This document shows, one piece after another, positions 42,645 through 52,123 of a stretch of 64,000 nucleotides of DNA (its first letter is position 1; every line of letters begins with the position of its first letter). Made by a program: the position numbers and the translations under genes. The notes under the pieces were generated by a model. The model was not told the origin of the DNA and ran no database searches. It worked only from the letters and a program-made list of their open reading frames with translations. Location: assembly GCA_022843825.1 (NCBI GenBank), contig JALHMX010000005.1, forward strand, positions 1 to 64,000, written 5' to 3'. Source of the DNA: Pseudobdellovibrionaceae bacterium. GTDB lineage: Bacteria; Bdellovibrionota; Bdellovibrionia; Bdellovibrionales; Bdellovibrionaceae.

Positions 42645-42980
42645 ATGAAAAAGACTATTATACTTACTGCTTTACTCTTCGTCGGAATATCTCAAGCACA
42701 GGCAGATATTGTCTGTCAGTTCTCTAAAAGTAATTACGGGCTAAGCGCCGCAAAGCTGGTTATCACCGATGAAGTTGACATTGTAATGTCTGAACGCGAA
42801 GAAAAAGGCGAATACACTATTAGCCTTTCCGAAAGCGAATGCGAAGACAGCACTTTGATTACAATAGATAAAAAAGATGTCGCTGCCTACAAGGCTGGAA
42901 AAGTGATTGAAGCTTTTGTGTCGCATGAGACTCCAGATGTACACATCAAGGGTCATGCTCGCTGCCAATTGAAAAAGTAA
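42645..42980 (+). CDS. Small secreted hypothetical protein
   Basis: The 111-residue product has a signal peptide ending SQAQA-D. Three cysteines lie in the mature part (IVCQFS, ESECEDS, HARCQLKK). It is acidic and beta-rich, with no recognised family. The ribosome site AAGGAG is strong. It converges with the gene at 42991, leaving 10 bases between. Confidence 0.7.
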   Translation: MKKTIILTALLFVGISQAQADIVCQFSKSNYGLSAAKLVITDEVDIVMSEREEKGEYTISLSESECEDSTLITIDKKDVAAYKAGKVIEAFVSHETPDVHIKGHARCQLKK

Positions 42981-42990
42981 AAATATTTAT

Positions 42991-43434
42991 CTAATTACAT
43001 TGAGCATCTAATGAAAAATAGTCCATGTTGGTCGTAATCCAAAAAGGTCCATCGACTGTGCACGATCCTTGAAGATCTTTGCCAAAAATAAATGAGGATC
43101 GCGCGCTAAAAGAGCCGCCTTGAGAACAACGTCCTTGCCAGTTTAAATACTGGTTATTTGTTCTTATCCAAATACGACCATTCATACACTGTCCGGTCAA
43201 AATTTCCGTTGAAGTACGTGCGTCCGCCGTAAAATATTGGCCATCTTGGCAAAAGCCGCTGGCTCTGATAAAATCTGGTGATGTATAAGCCGTACAGCGA
43301 TCCCCGATACATGATCCTTGAATATTCTGAGCTGGTATTCTGACATTCGCATGACAAGGTGCCATTGACGTAATCTGTTCAGCAAACACGCTAAATGCAG
43401 CTAAAAATACTGTGGTAAAGATAATTCTTTTCAT
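42991..43434 (-). CDS. Cysteine-rich secreted protein
   Basis: The ATG at 43434 was chosen because AAGGAG is just upstream and a signal peptide (MKRIIFTTVFLAAFSVFA) starts there. The longer frame to 43572 overlaps the upstream gene and has no signal. The mature protein has eight cysteines in regular spacing (NIQGSCIGDRC, RASGFCQDGQYF, ILTGQCMNGRIW, WQGRCSQGGSF, LQGSCTVDGPFW, LDAQCN). That is a repeating GxC-xxG-x-aromatic motif of about 22 residues, like an extracellular cyanovirin-type or OB-like repeat. Confidence 0.7.
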   Translation of the reverse strand: MKRIIFTTVFLAAFSVFAEQITSMAPCHANVRIPAQNIQGSCIGDRCTAYTSPDFIRASGFCQDGQYFTADARTSTEILTGQCMNGRIWIRTNNQYLNWQGRCSQGGSFSARSSFIFGKDLQGSCTVDGPFWITTNMDYFSLDAQCN

Positions 43435-43462
43435 AAATTCTCCTTTAAATTTCATACAACTA

Positions 43463-44155
43463 TTAATTCGACGAAGCGCCACTTGGCTTAATCCAACTTG
43501 GCACACCGCTAATAATAAGTCCAACGCCCATATATGGGCCGCTGAAATCCAGGCCCGAGATATTAGAACCAATAACTCCAGAGTGACTTAAATTATCTAA
43601 CTTAAACATTTCATATCCGCCTTCGACATAAAATTTCATTGCTGCACTGCCCACACCGGCCGACATACCCGCCCGTTGATAAAAATGAGCATCCTGCTTC
43701 CAACTGGCTTTCCCTGAACTCGTCGCAATTTCAATGGAATTATTGGAAAGACCGAGCTCACCAAAAAGATCCAACAAAAATAAATCTTTACTGACTAAAT
43801 TTATTCGACCGGTAAATCCTACTGAATATTGTTGATATGATAAATAGTACTGTGCTGGTGGTGCTGACTCAGCTTTATTTGAACCCGAAAATATGCCTTT
43901 AAATTTGGTCCCTATTTTAAACCATGGAACAAGCTGTGCTGTGGCCTCAAGACCGAAACCAATGGCTTGATTAAACTCTTCTATTTGATCCGCTTGCATT
44001 ATGGCTTTTAGCTCAGAAGATGTATTTACAAACTGTGTTTGATTTAAAAAGAATCTAATCTCTGACCAATCAAAATTAAGATCTTTAGCCAGAACAGATT
44101 TCGACATTAAAATGCAAAGTGCAAAACTTAAAAATAAGACATATTTTTTATTCAT
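43463..44155 (-). CDS. Outer-membrane beta-barrel protein
   Basis: The 230-residue product has a signal peptide ending VLA-K. The mature part has alternating strands with glycine-rich turns (FGLEATAQLVPWFKIGTKF, YYLSYQQYSVGFTGRINL, MKFYVEGGYEMF, GPYMGVGLIISG). This pattern suits an eight-strand outer-membrane barrel. The C-terminus carries an unstructured tail rather than the usual terminal aromatic residue. No specific function can be assigned. Confidence 0.65.
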   Translation of the reverse strand: MNKKYVLFLSFALCILMSKSVLAKDLNFDWSEIRFFLNQTQFVNTSSELKAIMQADQIEEFNQAIGFGLEATAQLVPWFKIGTKFKGIFSGSNKAESAPPAQYYLSYQQYSVGFTGRINLVSKDLFLLDLFGELGLSNNSIEIATSSGKASWKQDAHFYQRAGMSAGVGSAAMKFYVEGGYEMFKLDNLSHSGVIGSNISGLDFSGPYMGVGLIISGVPSWIKPSGASSN

Positions 44156-44204
44156 ATGCTAAAAGCATAGATATTTTTTATTGCTCAAGCAATAACTTTT
44201 AAGC

Positions 44205-44705
44205 TTAAAAATAATATCTTGCGCCTAAGCCAAAATCCATATCAACGTCAGTTTTAGGAACCAACTCTAAAGCCAATGCAATCTCAGTAAACAGCTCTAT
44301 GCGAGGATCATGAAACTGCATTCTTAAGCCCACAGGAGCACGAACTGCTGCGTGGAAATCGTTTTCATGGCGATCAGAGTGATTGTGATGTCTAAAGGAA
44401 TTATGGTCGTGGTCGTAATCATGACTGATCATCCGCGCCCCAATGCCATAATACCAATTAACTGGATATCGATCCAGTTCAAATAGCGTTTCCTTAGAAA
44501 TCAACCATGTTGTATGAAGATAGATGTTACCCCCACCGCCGAAGGCCAACGCCCCATCAATAGCCTCCGTAGAATTAAGTACATATTTAGCACTTATACC
44601 CGTAGGGTCCCCTAAAACGACGCCTAAACCGAAATTATTATTTGAAAACGCAGGAACAGAAAAAAATAAAATGAGCAGCAGAGTGGTCTTGATTAAGAAA
44701 CGCAT
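44205..44705 (-). CDS. Outer-membrane barrel with histidine-rich loop
   Basis: The 166-residue product has a signal peptide and the motif NFGLGVVLGDPTGISAKYVL, seen in a family of small outer-membrane barrels (DUF3996-like). It ends in LGARYYF. Between residues about 93 and 117 lies a loop with nine histidines and several aspartates (HDYDHDHNSF, RHHNHSDRHENDFH). This loop probably binds Zn, Cu or Ni. The ribosome site GGAGG is clear. The gene lies 49 bases upstream of the preceding barrel gene on the same strand. Confidence 0.75.
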   Translation of the reverse strand: MRFLIKTTLLLILFFSVPAFSNNNFGLGVVLGDPTGISAKYVLNSTEAIDGALAFGGGGNIYLHTTWLISKETLFELDRYPVNWYYGIGARMISHDYDHDHNSFRHHNHSDRHENDFHAAVRAPVGLRMQFHDPRIELFTEIALALELVPKTDVDMDFGLGARYYF

Positions 44706-44791
44706 AAGATATCCTCCATTGAATTGATAATATCTTCCTCATTCTGCCAATATTCTAGATTCAAGCAATAAAATTTTGTTTTATTTATTTA

Positions 44792-44823
44792 AAGTGGGGC
44801 TTTTGATGCAAAATACCCCACTT
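44792..44823 (-). terminator. Hairpin downstream of the repeat protein
   Basis: AAGTGGGG / CCCCACTT with a 16-base loop, 14 bases beyond the stop codon of the gene at 44837. The following minus-strand sequence is T/A-rich without a clean T-run. Confidence 0.5.
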
Positions 44824-44836
44824 AATTATTTTTGTA

Positions 44837-46375
44837 TTACTTCTTACACATAAATACAGATTTTTTCGTCGTATTTTTTTGTTTATTATTCTTATGTTTG
44901 TTCTTGTGACATGTCTTTTTAGGAGTCTCGACCTCGACAAACTTACATTGTTCACAACTTGGTAAGAAGCTGGACTTCATCACAACAAACTTTTTATTTA
45001 CCGATGGAACATATTGTACATTTGGACGCTTACACTGGTTGTACCCATACTTATTCACCATGAAACCCCAAATCTGCTTAAGATCATCGGGCAGTCTATT
45101 TTTCATGATGACAGTCCAAGTTTTTCCACCGTCACGACTTACACGGGACTTAAAGTATCCAACGCCCATACCCCAGTTGCCGCGACATACATTCGGAAAC
45201 TCCCAAATAATATTATTTATATCACAGGTATTAATCGGAGGCTTTGGCTGCACTATGCATGATTCGTATTGCGCTGAACCCGAAAGTACTCCATTCACAC
45301 AATTTCTAGTCTCTGACTGACAGACACTTCCATAAGGTACGCTTGCAGATTGGAAAAGAGTGATTGAGTCTCCACTTTGTACGGTCTTACCGTTGATTGA
45401 ACAACTTAAAGGCGCAGGAGGTGGCGGCTCTACCGGCAGCGGCTCTACTGGCGGTGCCGGATTAACACTGCACGAAGAATGACTGTATGATCCGCTCAGT
45501 AATCCATTATTACACGACCGAGCTTGACTTAGACATGACTGACCATAATCAACAGTTAAAGATTCGAAAGCCGTTACTGATTCACCATGCACAACAGTTC
45601 GTCCGTCAAAACTACAGTTTGCTGGATTTCCTACAGTACATGATGAGAAATTATATGATCCTGACAAGGTCCCATTATCACAAGTCCGAGACTGCTGCGT
45701 ACACTGACTGCCATACATCACAGAAGATTGAGCAAAAGCGTTTACAGTTTCTCCATGAGCTATATTTCTTCCATCAAAAAGACAGCTGGCGGGTTGATCG
45801 ATATTACACGCACTAAACTGGTATGTTCCTGACAGTGTACCGTCATTACAAGTACGGTCTTCAGATCGGCACTGACCACCGTATTGACTTGTTGACTCTA
45901 GAAAGGCCGTAACGGTATCTCCGTGATCAAGCGTTACTCCATTAAATAAACAGGCGCGTGGAGAATTTGAATTACACGATGAATACTGCGCACTGCCCGT
46001 CAGTACTCCATTATTACAAGTTCTTACTTCAGCTACTGTGTTACAAGATACTCCAAATGCCACGGATGATGAATGATAGGCTACAACCGTTTCTTCATGG
46101 GCAATAGATACTCCATTAAATAAACAACTGGCATTTTGGGCAACTTCACAGGTGGCATAGGCAAAACTTCCATACAAGATGCCATCGACGCAAAGTCGAT
46201 TTTCAGACACACAGGCCTCACCAATAGGAACAGTTGAGTTTTGATAAGCAACAACCTGAGTATCGTTCGGTATGATTTGGCCGTTAAACTGACAAGTGCC
46301 ATCGAGTATAGCGGCGTTTGCAGACAGACCATACATGGTTACTATAAAGACAAAAAACGATTTTAAATAAGTCAT
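44837..46375 (-). CDS. Secreted protein with six cysteine-rich tandem repeats
   Basis: The 512-residue product has a signal peptide ending NAA-I. Six repeats of about 56-58 residues follow, each with four cysteines in the pattern CxFNG-(x)n-C-(x)6-C-NG-L-SG-(x)n-C. Examples are CLFNGVSIAHEETVVAY, RTCNNGVLTGSAQYSSC and RTCDNGTLSGSYNFSSC. A proline-rich spacer (VEPLPVEPPPPAP) separates repeats five and six. The C-terminal domain has no recognised family and ends with a lysine/asparagine-rich basic tail. It is likely an extracellular adhesive or surface protein. The ATG is preceded by AGGAG. Confidence 0.75.
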   Translation of the reverse strand: MTYLKSFFVFIVTMYGLSANAAILDGTCQFNGQIIPNDTQVVAYQNSTVPIGEACVSENRLCVDGILYGSFAYATCEVAQNASCLFNGVSIAHEETVVAYHSSSVAFGVSCNTVAEVRTCNNGVLTGSAQYSSCNSNSPRACLFNGVTLDHGDTVTAFLESTSQYGGQCRSEDRTCNDGTLSGTYQFSACNIDQPASCLFDGRNIAHGETVNAFAQSSVMYGSQCTQQSRTCDNGTLSGSYNFSSCTVGNPANCSFDGRTVVHGESVTAFESLTVDYGQSCLSQARSCNNGLLSGSYSHSSCSVNPAPPVEPLPVEPPPPAPLSCSINGKTVQSGDSITLFQSASVPYGSVCQSETRNCVNGVLSGSAQYESCIVQPKPPINTCDINNIIWEFPNVCRGNWGMGVGYFKSRVSRDGGKTWTVIMKNRLPDDLKQIWGFMVNKYGYNQCKRPNVQYVPSVNKKFVVMKSSFLPSCEQCKFVEVETPKKTCHKNKHKNNKQKNTTKKSVFMCKK

Positions 46376-46450
46376 TTATTACTCCTGCTTTAGTGCTTCA
46401 ACTAGAATAACCCTAGTTTACAAAAACAAAAATAATAAATAATTTATTTT

Positions 46451-46487
46451 AAACTCAAGACATTCAATCCGAGAATGTCCTGAGTTT
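46451..46487 (-). terminator. Terminator of the aconitase gene
   Basis: A 15-base inverted repeat (AAACTCAAGACATTC / GAATGTCCTGAGTTT) with one mismatch, 30 bases past the aconitase stop. AAAATAAATTATT follows on the minus strand. Confidence 0.7.
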
Positions 46488-46516
46488 TGTATTAAAGTTT
46501 GACAAAATTTTTAAAC

Positions 46517-48784
46517 TTAATGGGCTCCACCTGAGCGAATCAAGTTCAAAGCCGACCCTGCCTTGAACCATTTAATTTGCTCAGTATTGTATGTGTGTTT
46601 GATCTCGATACGATCACTGGTTCCATTTTCATGCTTAGCTATCAACGTTAAATTTTTTCCTGGAGCAAAATCCTTAAGTCCTTCTACACTTAAAAGATCG
46701 GCTTCTTGGATTTTTTCAAAATCCTCTGGATGAACAAAAGTTGCCGCTAGCAATCCTTGTTTTTTTAAGTTGGTTTCGTGAATACGGGCGAAGGATTTTG
46801 TGATCACAGCGCTACATCCTAAAAAGCGAGGACACATTGCTGCATGCTCACGGGAAGAACCTTCACCGTAGTTCTCATCACCAATAATCATCCACCCCTT
46901 GCCCAGTTTTTTATAATCTCGAGCCACCTGAGCAAATTCATCTGTCATCCCGGTGACTTGGTTTTTACCTTTTCCTATTTCTTCTGGACGAAAAGCATTG
47001 GTTGCTCCTAATAACATATTATTAGAAATATTATCTAAGTGGCCACGAAAGTTCAGCCATTTACCCGCAGGGCTAATATGATCTGTTGTACACTTTCCCT
47101 TAGCTTTCGCTAATAAAAAATGATCTTGAAAATCTTCACCATTCCATTTTGAAAATGGCTGAAGTAACTGCAACCGACTTGATTTTGGATCTACAGCTAT
47201 TGTGGTTTTTGCACCTTCGGGCTTTTGATAACCCAAAAGATCTGGCACAAAACCTTTTTCTGGCAACTCTGGAGCTTCCGGGGCTTTTAATTTTATTTTT
47301 CCTTTTGGCCCCTCTAGTTCGTCAGTGATCGGATTAAAATCAACACGACCAGCTAATCCCATTGCCATGACGATCTCAGGCGAACCAATAAATGAAAGAG
47401 TTTCCGGGTTCGCATCATTACGTCCACGGAAGTTACGATTAAAAGAGGTAATAATAGTATTTTTTTCGCCCGGCTTAATATCATCGCGTTTCCACTGGCC
47501 AATACAAGGTCCGCAGGCATTGGCCAAAACCATTGCACCGACACTTTCAAAAGTTTTCATCTGCCCATCTCTGGTGATGGTATTTTGAATTTGGGTTGAG
47601 CCTGGTGAAACTAAAAAAGGTTGACGCATTTTTAAACCGATATTTATGGCTTGCTCTGCGATTACAGCGGCACGACCGATATCTTCATAAGAAGAATTGG
47701 TACAAGACCCGATCAGTGCGCTAGAAAGTTTAACTGGCCAGTCATTAATACGCGCTTCCTCGGCCATCTTAGAGATCGGTCGAGCTAAATCCGGGGTATG
47801 CGGACCCACGACGTGCGGCTCTAATGCCGTAAGATCAATTTCATAGACTTCATCAAAATATTTTTTTGCATTAGTGACGACATCGCTGTCCGCTCGCAGA
47901 ATATCTTTATTAGCATCAGCGACAGCGGCTAAATCTGCACGTCCTGTGGCTTTTAAGTAGCTACTCATTTTTTCATCGTAAGGAAATAAAGAGCATGTGG
48001 CTCCAAGCTCTGCTCCCATATTTGTAATCGTAGCTTTTCCGGTACAGCTAATCGTATCTGCTCCGTCTCCAAAGTACTCTACGATTTTATCTGTCCCACC
48101 TTTAACAGTTAACATCCCACAGAGTTTCAAAATAACGTCTTTTGCTGACGTCCACCCATTCATTTTTCCCGTAAGATGAACGCCGATGAGTTTTGGATTT
48201 TTTACTTCCCAAGGAAGGCCCACCATCACGTCACTGGCATCAGATCCTCCAACACCCACAGCACACATTCCTAATCCACCAGCGTTCGGCGTATGGGAGT
48301 CAGTTCCAATCATTAATCCACCAGGAAACGCATAGTTTTCTAAAATAACTTGATGAATAATCCCAGCGCCAGGCTTCCAAAAGCCAATATTGTATTTAGA
48401 ACTGGTGGTCGCTAAGAAATCAAAAACTTCTTTATTCGTCATATTTGATGAGGCCATGTCTTTTTCTTTGCCCTGATAGGCTTGAATAAGATGATCACAA
48501 TGAACGGTCGAAGGAACCGCGGCTTCAGATTTATCCGCTAACATAAATTGCAATAAGGCCATTTGCGCTGTTGCATCTTGCATAGCCACGCGATCAGGTC
48601 GTAGAAGCAAAAAAGACTTACCTCTTTCCAAGGCTTGATTGTTTGGATCATCAAGATGTCCATAGACAATCTTCTCTGCCAAAGTCATCGAACGATTTAA
48701 ACGCTTTTGTACAATCGCTATTTTCTCTCTTGTTGTTTTATAAACATTCTCGACCATTTCTTTTGTGGTTTCTATTTGAGCCAT
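46517..48784 (-). CDS. Aconitate hydratase, mitochondrial type
   Basis: Interconverts citrate and isocitrate in the TCA cycle using a [4Fe-4S] cluster. The length of 755, and segments such as [15 protein letters not shown] and [12 protein letters not shown], match the eukaryotic mitochondrial-type aconitases rather than AcnA or AcnB of E. coli. The cluster cysteines lie in [11 protein letters not shown] and in [10 protein letters not shown]. The swivel domain ([15 protein letters not shown]) is complete. A 2-methylaconitate hydration role in the methylcitrate pathway is possible, since no acnD is seen near prpDBC; this is inference. The gene is divergent from a LysR regulator. Confidence 0.93.
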   Translation of the reverse strand: MAQIETTKEMVENVYKTTREKIAIVQKRLNRSMTLAEKIVYGHLDDPNNQALERGKSFLLLRPDRVAMQDATAQMALLQFMLADKSEAAVPSTVHCDHLIQAYQGKEKDMASSNMTNKEVFDFLATTSSKYNIGFWKPGAGIIHQVILENYAFPGGLMIGTDSHTPNAGGLGMCAVGVGGSDASDVMVGLPWEVKNPKLIGVHLTGKMNGWTSAKDVILKLCGMLTVKGGTDKIVEYFGDGADTISCTGKATITNMGAELGATCSLFPYDEKMSSYLKATGRADLAAVADANKDILRADSDVVTNAKKYFDEVYEIDLTALEPHVVGPHTPDLARPISKMAEEARINDWPVKLSSALIGSCTNSSYEDIGRAAVIAEQAINIGLKMRQPFLVSPGSTQIQNTITRDGQMKTFESVGAMVLANACGPCIGQWKRDDIKPGEKNTIITSFNRNFRGRNDANPETLSFIGSPEIVMAMGLAGRVDFNPITDELEGPKGKIKLKAPEAPELPEKGFVPDLLGYQKPEGAKTTIAVDPKSSRLQLLQPFSKWNGEDFQDHFLLAKAKGKCTTDHISPAGKWLNFRGHLDNISNNMLLGATNAFRPEEIGKGKNQVTGMTDEFAQVARDYKKLGKGWMIIGDENYGEGSSREHAAMCPRFLGCSAVITKSFARIHETNLKKQGLLAATFVHPEDFEKIQEADLLSVEGLKDFAPGKNLTLIAKHENGTSDRIEIKHTYNTEQIKWFKAGSALNLIRSGGAH

Positions 48785-48870
48785 ATATCCCCATTCCCTT
48801 TGTTAAGAGTTCATTAAATTTCTAATATGTTGGATATAGATATAGTCGGTCAAATTAATACTAGAAAAAA

Positions 48871-48898
48871 TAGAATAATTGGAATACAATTAATTCTA
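48871..48898. promoter_or_regulatory. Inverted repeat between aconitase and lysR genes
   Basis: TAGAATAATTG at the left is matched by CAATTAATTCTA at the right, an inverted repeat with a one-base difference in arm length. It is centred 100 bases upstream of the aconitase gene and 55 upstream of the regulator gene. It is a good candidate operator for the LysR protein. Confidence 0.5.
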
Positions 48899-48939
48899 TA
48901 TAGGAATATATCAAGACCTTAGCCCTAAAAAGGAGCACT

Positions 48940-49788
48940 ATGATCAATTACCTTGAAGCCCTACTGGCTTTAGAGCGAACCGGCACCATCAGCGAAGCTG
49001 CAGCTCGACTGCGACTGACCCAATCTGCAGTGACAAAAAGAATCCAAGCACTGCAAAACGAAGTGAAGTTTAAAGTGATCGAGCCCGACGGACGTCGAGT
49101 AAAGCTAACAGCCAAAGGCCAAAGCCTGTTGGATAAAGCCCGACCCCTTATTTCTGAAATCAAAAGTCTTAAAGATATCCAAACCGAAAACAACATGAAT
49201 CAGTTTTCCATCGGTGTATCTGACTCCATCGCCGCGTCATGGGGGCCTCGATTAATTCGGTTAGCCACAAAAAAAGAAAAAGATCTAGTTTTAAATATTC
49301 ACGTTCATCGCAGCACCCTGATCGAAGAAAATGTAAAGCTGGGACGTTATCATTTAGGATTATGTGTAAGCCCAACTGAAGATAGTCAGCTTGTTTCCGA
49401 GGTCATTTCAACCGAATCCATGATTCTACTTTCCAATCGGTTTGATCCTGATACCGAATCAAATAAAATTATTACCATTGAGCCCAATTCAGCAACTTGG
49501 AAAGTGATTCAAGAAAAAACCATCAAACATCCAAAACTTAAAAATTTAGAAATGGTTCACGTGGAATCATTCGCCGCCATCGTTCAAATGGTGAAAGAGG
49601 GCTTTGGCCACGGCTTAGTGCCGATTGGCGTAGCTTTAACCATGGGGGCCCCGAAAAAAGCCATTCACTTACTGCTGCCCTCTGTAAAACGTGAAATCAA
49701 ATTAATTTCACGAAAAAATATTTCATTACTTCCCGCAGTCCAATCCTTAGTAAAATCTTTGAAAGACACCTCTAAGGAGCTTTTTTAA
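48940..49788 (+). CDS. LysR-family transcriptional regulator
   Basis: The 282-residue product has the N-terminal winged helix-turn-helix (ISEAAARLRLTQSAVTKRIQALQ, about 17-39) and a periplasmic-binding-protein-like effector domain (about 90-275). The effector is unknown. Divergent placement with aconitase and an inverted repeat between them is the classic LysR arrangement, so it probably controls aconitase and itself (inference). The ATG has AAGGAG upstream. Confidence 0.93.
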   Translation: MINYLEALLALERTGTISEAAARLRLTQSAVTKRIQALQNEVKFKVIEPDGRRVKLTAKGQSLLDKARPLISEIKSLKDIQTENNMNQFSIGVSDSIAASWGPRLIRLATKKEKDLVLNIHVHRSTLIEENVKLGRYHLGLCVSPTEDSQLVSEVISTESMILLSNRFDPDTESNKIITIEPNSATWKVIQEKTIKHPKLKNLEMVHVESFAAIVQMVKEGFGHGLVPIGVALTMGAPKKAIHLLLPSVKREIKLISRKNISLLPAVQSLVKSLKDTSKELF

Positions 49789-49798
49789 TTGATATAAC

Positions 49799-52000
49799 TT
49801 AGCCTACACACGCGGATACATAGCCGCAGTTATGGCACCTATAACAACTAGCCTCAAGCACCATTAAATTTTTACAAATGACACAATTCACTTGCGAACT
49901 CTGTATTTGATTGTTGAGCGGCTGCACAAACTTACTTTGGTCGCGATAAATAGAAACCGCTTTTAGTTTTAACTTCCACGCTTGACGGTAAACTTCAGAT
50001 ATATCATCCACAGAACTTGACGCAGGTAAATTCACTGTTTTAGAAATCGCGCCACTTAAAAATGCCTGTGCCGCTGCCATCATTAACAAATGCCCTTCGG
50101 CCGATATCATTTGATTTTGATCCTCAGATTGCGCCATCTGAAAAATACGAAGGTGTTCCGGTTTAAAATTCGGCGCATCTTTTAAAGAACCCGTTTTCAT
50201 AACATGCTGCTTTATCCGCTCTACCTCTATTGGCGAATAATTTAAACTCAATAAAGCTTTTTCGACTGCAGGGTTCGTAATATTAAGACTTCCTCCACCA
50301 GACAGTTTTTTAAATTTAATCAACGCATAATCAGGCTCGATTCCGGTCGTGCCACAATCCATGACTAATCCAATGGTTCCCGTCGGAGCAATCACAGTGA
50401 CTTGTGCATTACGAAGTCCATATTTTTTTACATTGACTATATTTTTGTCCCACAAAGAAACAATTTCATCTTTAAAGCCCGCAGGTAAAACACTCCAATC
50501 AATTTTAGCTAATGACTTTTTCTGCTTACTCATCACCTGTGAAATTGATTTTTTATTTTTTTTATATTCTTTAAATGGCGCCCTTGTACGAGCCAAATCA
50601 ATACTTGAAGCATAGGCCTGACCGGTCATGGCCGCAGTTATGGCGGAGGCCCAGGCACGCCCCTGTTCGCTATCATAAGGAATACCCATCAACATCAATA
50701 AGCTTCCTAAATTTGCGTATCCTAAACCGATCGGTCGAAAACGATGAGAATTCGCTGCAATAAGTTGCGTCGGATAACTCGAATAATCAACCAGAGCTTC
50801 TTGAGTTCTGAAAACCAGATCAGAAGTTTTTAAAAATTCTGTTAAATCAAAACTACTTTGATCTAAAAACCGAACTAAATTTATCGAAGCCAAGTTGCAA
50901 GCGGTATTATCCAAGAACATATACTCAGAGCATGGATTACTGGCGCGGATTTCATCGGATTTTTTACACATGTTATATTCATTAATAGTGTCATGAAATT
51001 GGATCCCCGGGTCGGCACAGGCCCAAGTTGACTGACAAAGACGACTCCAAATATCTTGGGCCATCACGGATTTAAATGCTTTTCCAGATGAAGGGTATTT
51101 CAAAGTCCATTTTTCATTTTTTTGAACGGCCTGCATAAAATTATCCGTCACTCGCACTGAATTGTTTGAGTTTTGCCCTGAAATTGTACGATAGACTTCA
51201 CCATCTAAAGACCCATCATAACCTGCTTGAATTAAATGCCGAGCTTTCTGCTCTTCATTTTTTTTCCATTCTATAAAATCAATAATTTCCGGGTGATCCA
51301 CATCCAGACAAACCATTTTGGCGGCCCGCCTGGTGACACCTCCAGATTTAATCGACCCTGCGGATTTATCAAAAATTTCAAGGAAAGAAATTAATCCAGA
51401 GCTTTTGCCTCCTGGTTTTAGTTTTTCATATTTACTTCTTAAGGGCGTAAAATTTGTTCCACTGCCGGAGCCATATTTAAACAACATCGCTTCACTTTTT
51501 AGTAAATTAAATATGGACTCCATACTGTCATCAACAGATTGTATAAAGCAGGCTGAACACTGCGGACTGGCATAGGCATTTTTCACAAGCTCTGTTTTTT
51601 TTGTTTTAAAATTGTAGGCATAGTGCTGGCCATCATTGGATTGAACTTTGTAGCTTTCAAACAATCCACAGTTAAACCAAACCGGCGAATTGAAGGCAAA
51701 TTTCTGCTGATACAAACCTAATTTTATTTCTTCTAAATGATGTGATAATTCTTTAGTGGTTTTAAAAGTTTTGTTTTTTCTAAAAGCCGCTTCAAAACCA
51801 CGCGCAATCCGCCCCACCAACTGACGAACTGATTTTTCTTTACCTTTATAAAAATACTTGCTGGCCACTATATCCACCGCAGTTTGTGACCAAAAAACCG
51901 GAGCCTCAACTCCGTTCATTTCAAAAATAACCTGACCCTCAGTATCAACTATTTTACAGTCAAACTTCTTCCATTGGATTTGGCTTTCTGCGCGTTTCAT
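49799..52000 (-). CDS. nrdJ: Adenosylcobalamin-dependent (class II) ribonucleotide reductase
   Basis: Makes deoxyribonucleotides under aerobic or anaerobic conditions using vitamin B12. The catalytic loop is NPCSE (N355, C357, E359), with the thiyl radical expected on C357. The first redox cysteine is C151 in QCSACF, and the conserved segment ACNLASINL lies nearby. The C-terminus carries a zinc-ribbon-like CxxC pair (CVIC, then CYRCHNCG). The length of 733 is shorter than many class II enzymes. No nrdA/B or nrdD gene is seen in the window. The start is the ATG at 52000. Confidence 0.93.
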   Translation of the reverse strand: MKRAESQIQWKKFDCKIVDTEGQVIFEMNGVEAPVFWSQTAVDIVASKYFYKGKEKSVRQLVGRIARGFEAAFRKNKTFKTTKELSHHLEEIKLGLYQQKFAFNSPVWFNCGLFESYKVQSNDGQHYAYNFKTKKTELVKNAYASPQCSACFIQSVDDSMESIFNLLKSEAMLFKYGSGSGTNFTPLRSKYEKLKPGGKSSGLISFLEIFDKSAGSIKSGGVTRRAAKMVCLDVDHPEIIDFIEWKKNEEQKARHLIQAGYDGSLDGEVYRTISGQNSNNSVRVTDNFMQAVQKNEKWTLKYPSSGKAFKSVMAQDIWSRLCQSTWACADPGIQFHDTINEYNMCKKSDEIRASNPCSEYMFLDNTACNLASINLVRFLDQSSFDLTEFLKTSDLVFRTQEALVDYSSYPTQLIAANSHRFRPIGLGYANLGSLLMLMGIPYDSEQGRAWASAITAAMTGQAYASSIDLARTRAPFKEYKKNKKSISQVMSKQKKSLAKIDWSVLPAGFKDEIVSLWDKNIVNVKKYGLRNAQVTVIAPTGTIGLVMDCGTTGIEPDYALIKFKKLSGGGSLNITNPAVEKALLSLNYSPIEVERIKQHVMKTGSLKDAPNFKPEHLRIFQMAQSEDQNQMISAEGHLLMMAAAQAFLSGAISKTVNLPASSSVDDISEVYRQAWKLKLKAVSIYRDQSKFVQPLNNQIQSSQVNCVICKNLMVLEASCYRCHNCGYVSACVG

Positions 52001-52111
52001 CTTAAAACCTCTATTTTTAATTTAAACGCCTAAAAACCTATAAATCTATGGTTAACACACCTCCTTTAATAAATATTATCTATCCCCCTTCCCCAATAGA
52101 CTGAATCCGTG

Positions 52112-52117
52112 TATAAT
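52112..52117 (+). promoter_or_regulatory. TATAAT directly upstream of the iscA-type gene
   Basis: A perfect -10 hexamer ends 6 bases before the ATG at 52124, so the expected transcription start coincides with the start codon. The -35 region is weak (TTCCCC at 17-base spacing). Confidence 0.55.
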
Positions 52118-52123
52118 GGATCC

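Noticed and set aside
45014-45816. Plus-strand frames antisense to the cysteine-rich repeat protein
   Set aside because: Their frames follow from the repeated coding sequence on the opposite strand. None has a ribosome site or plausible protein features.
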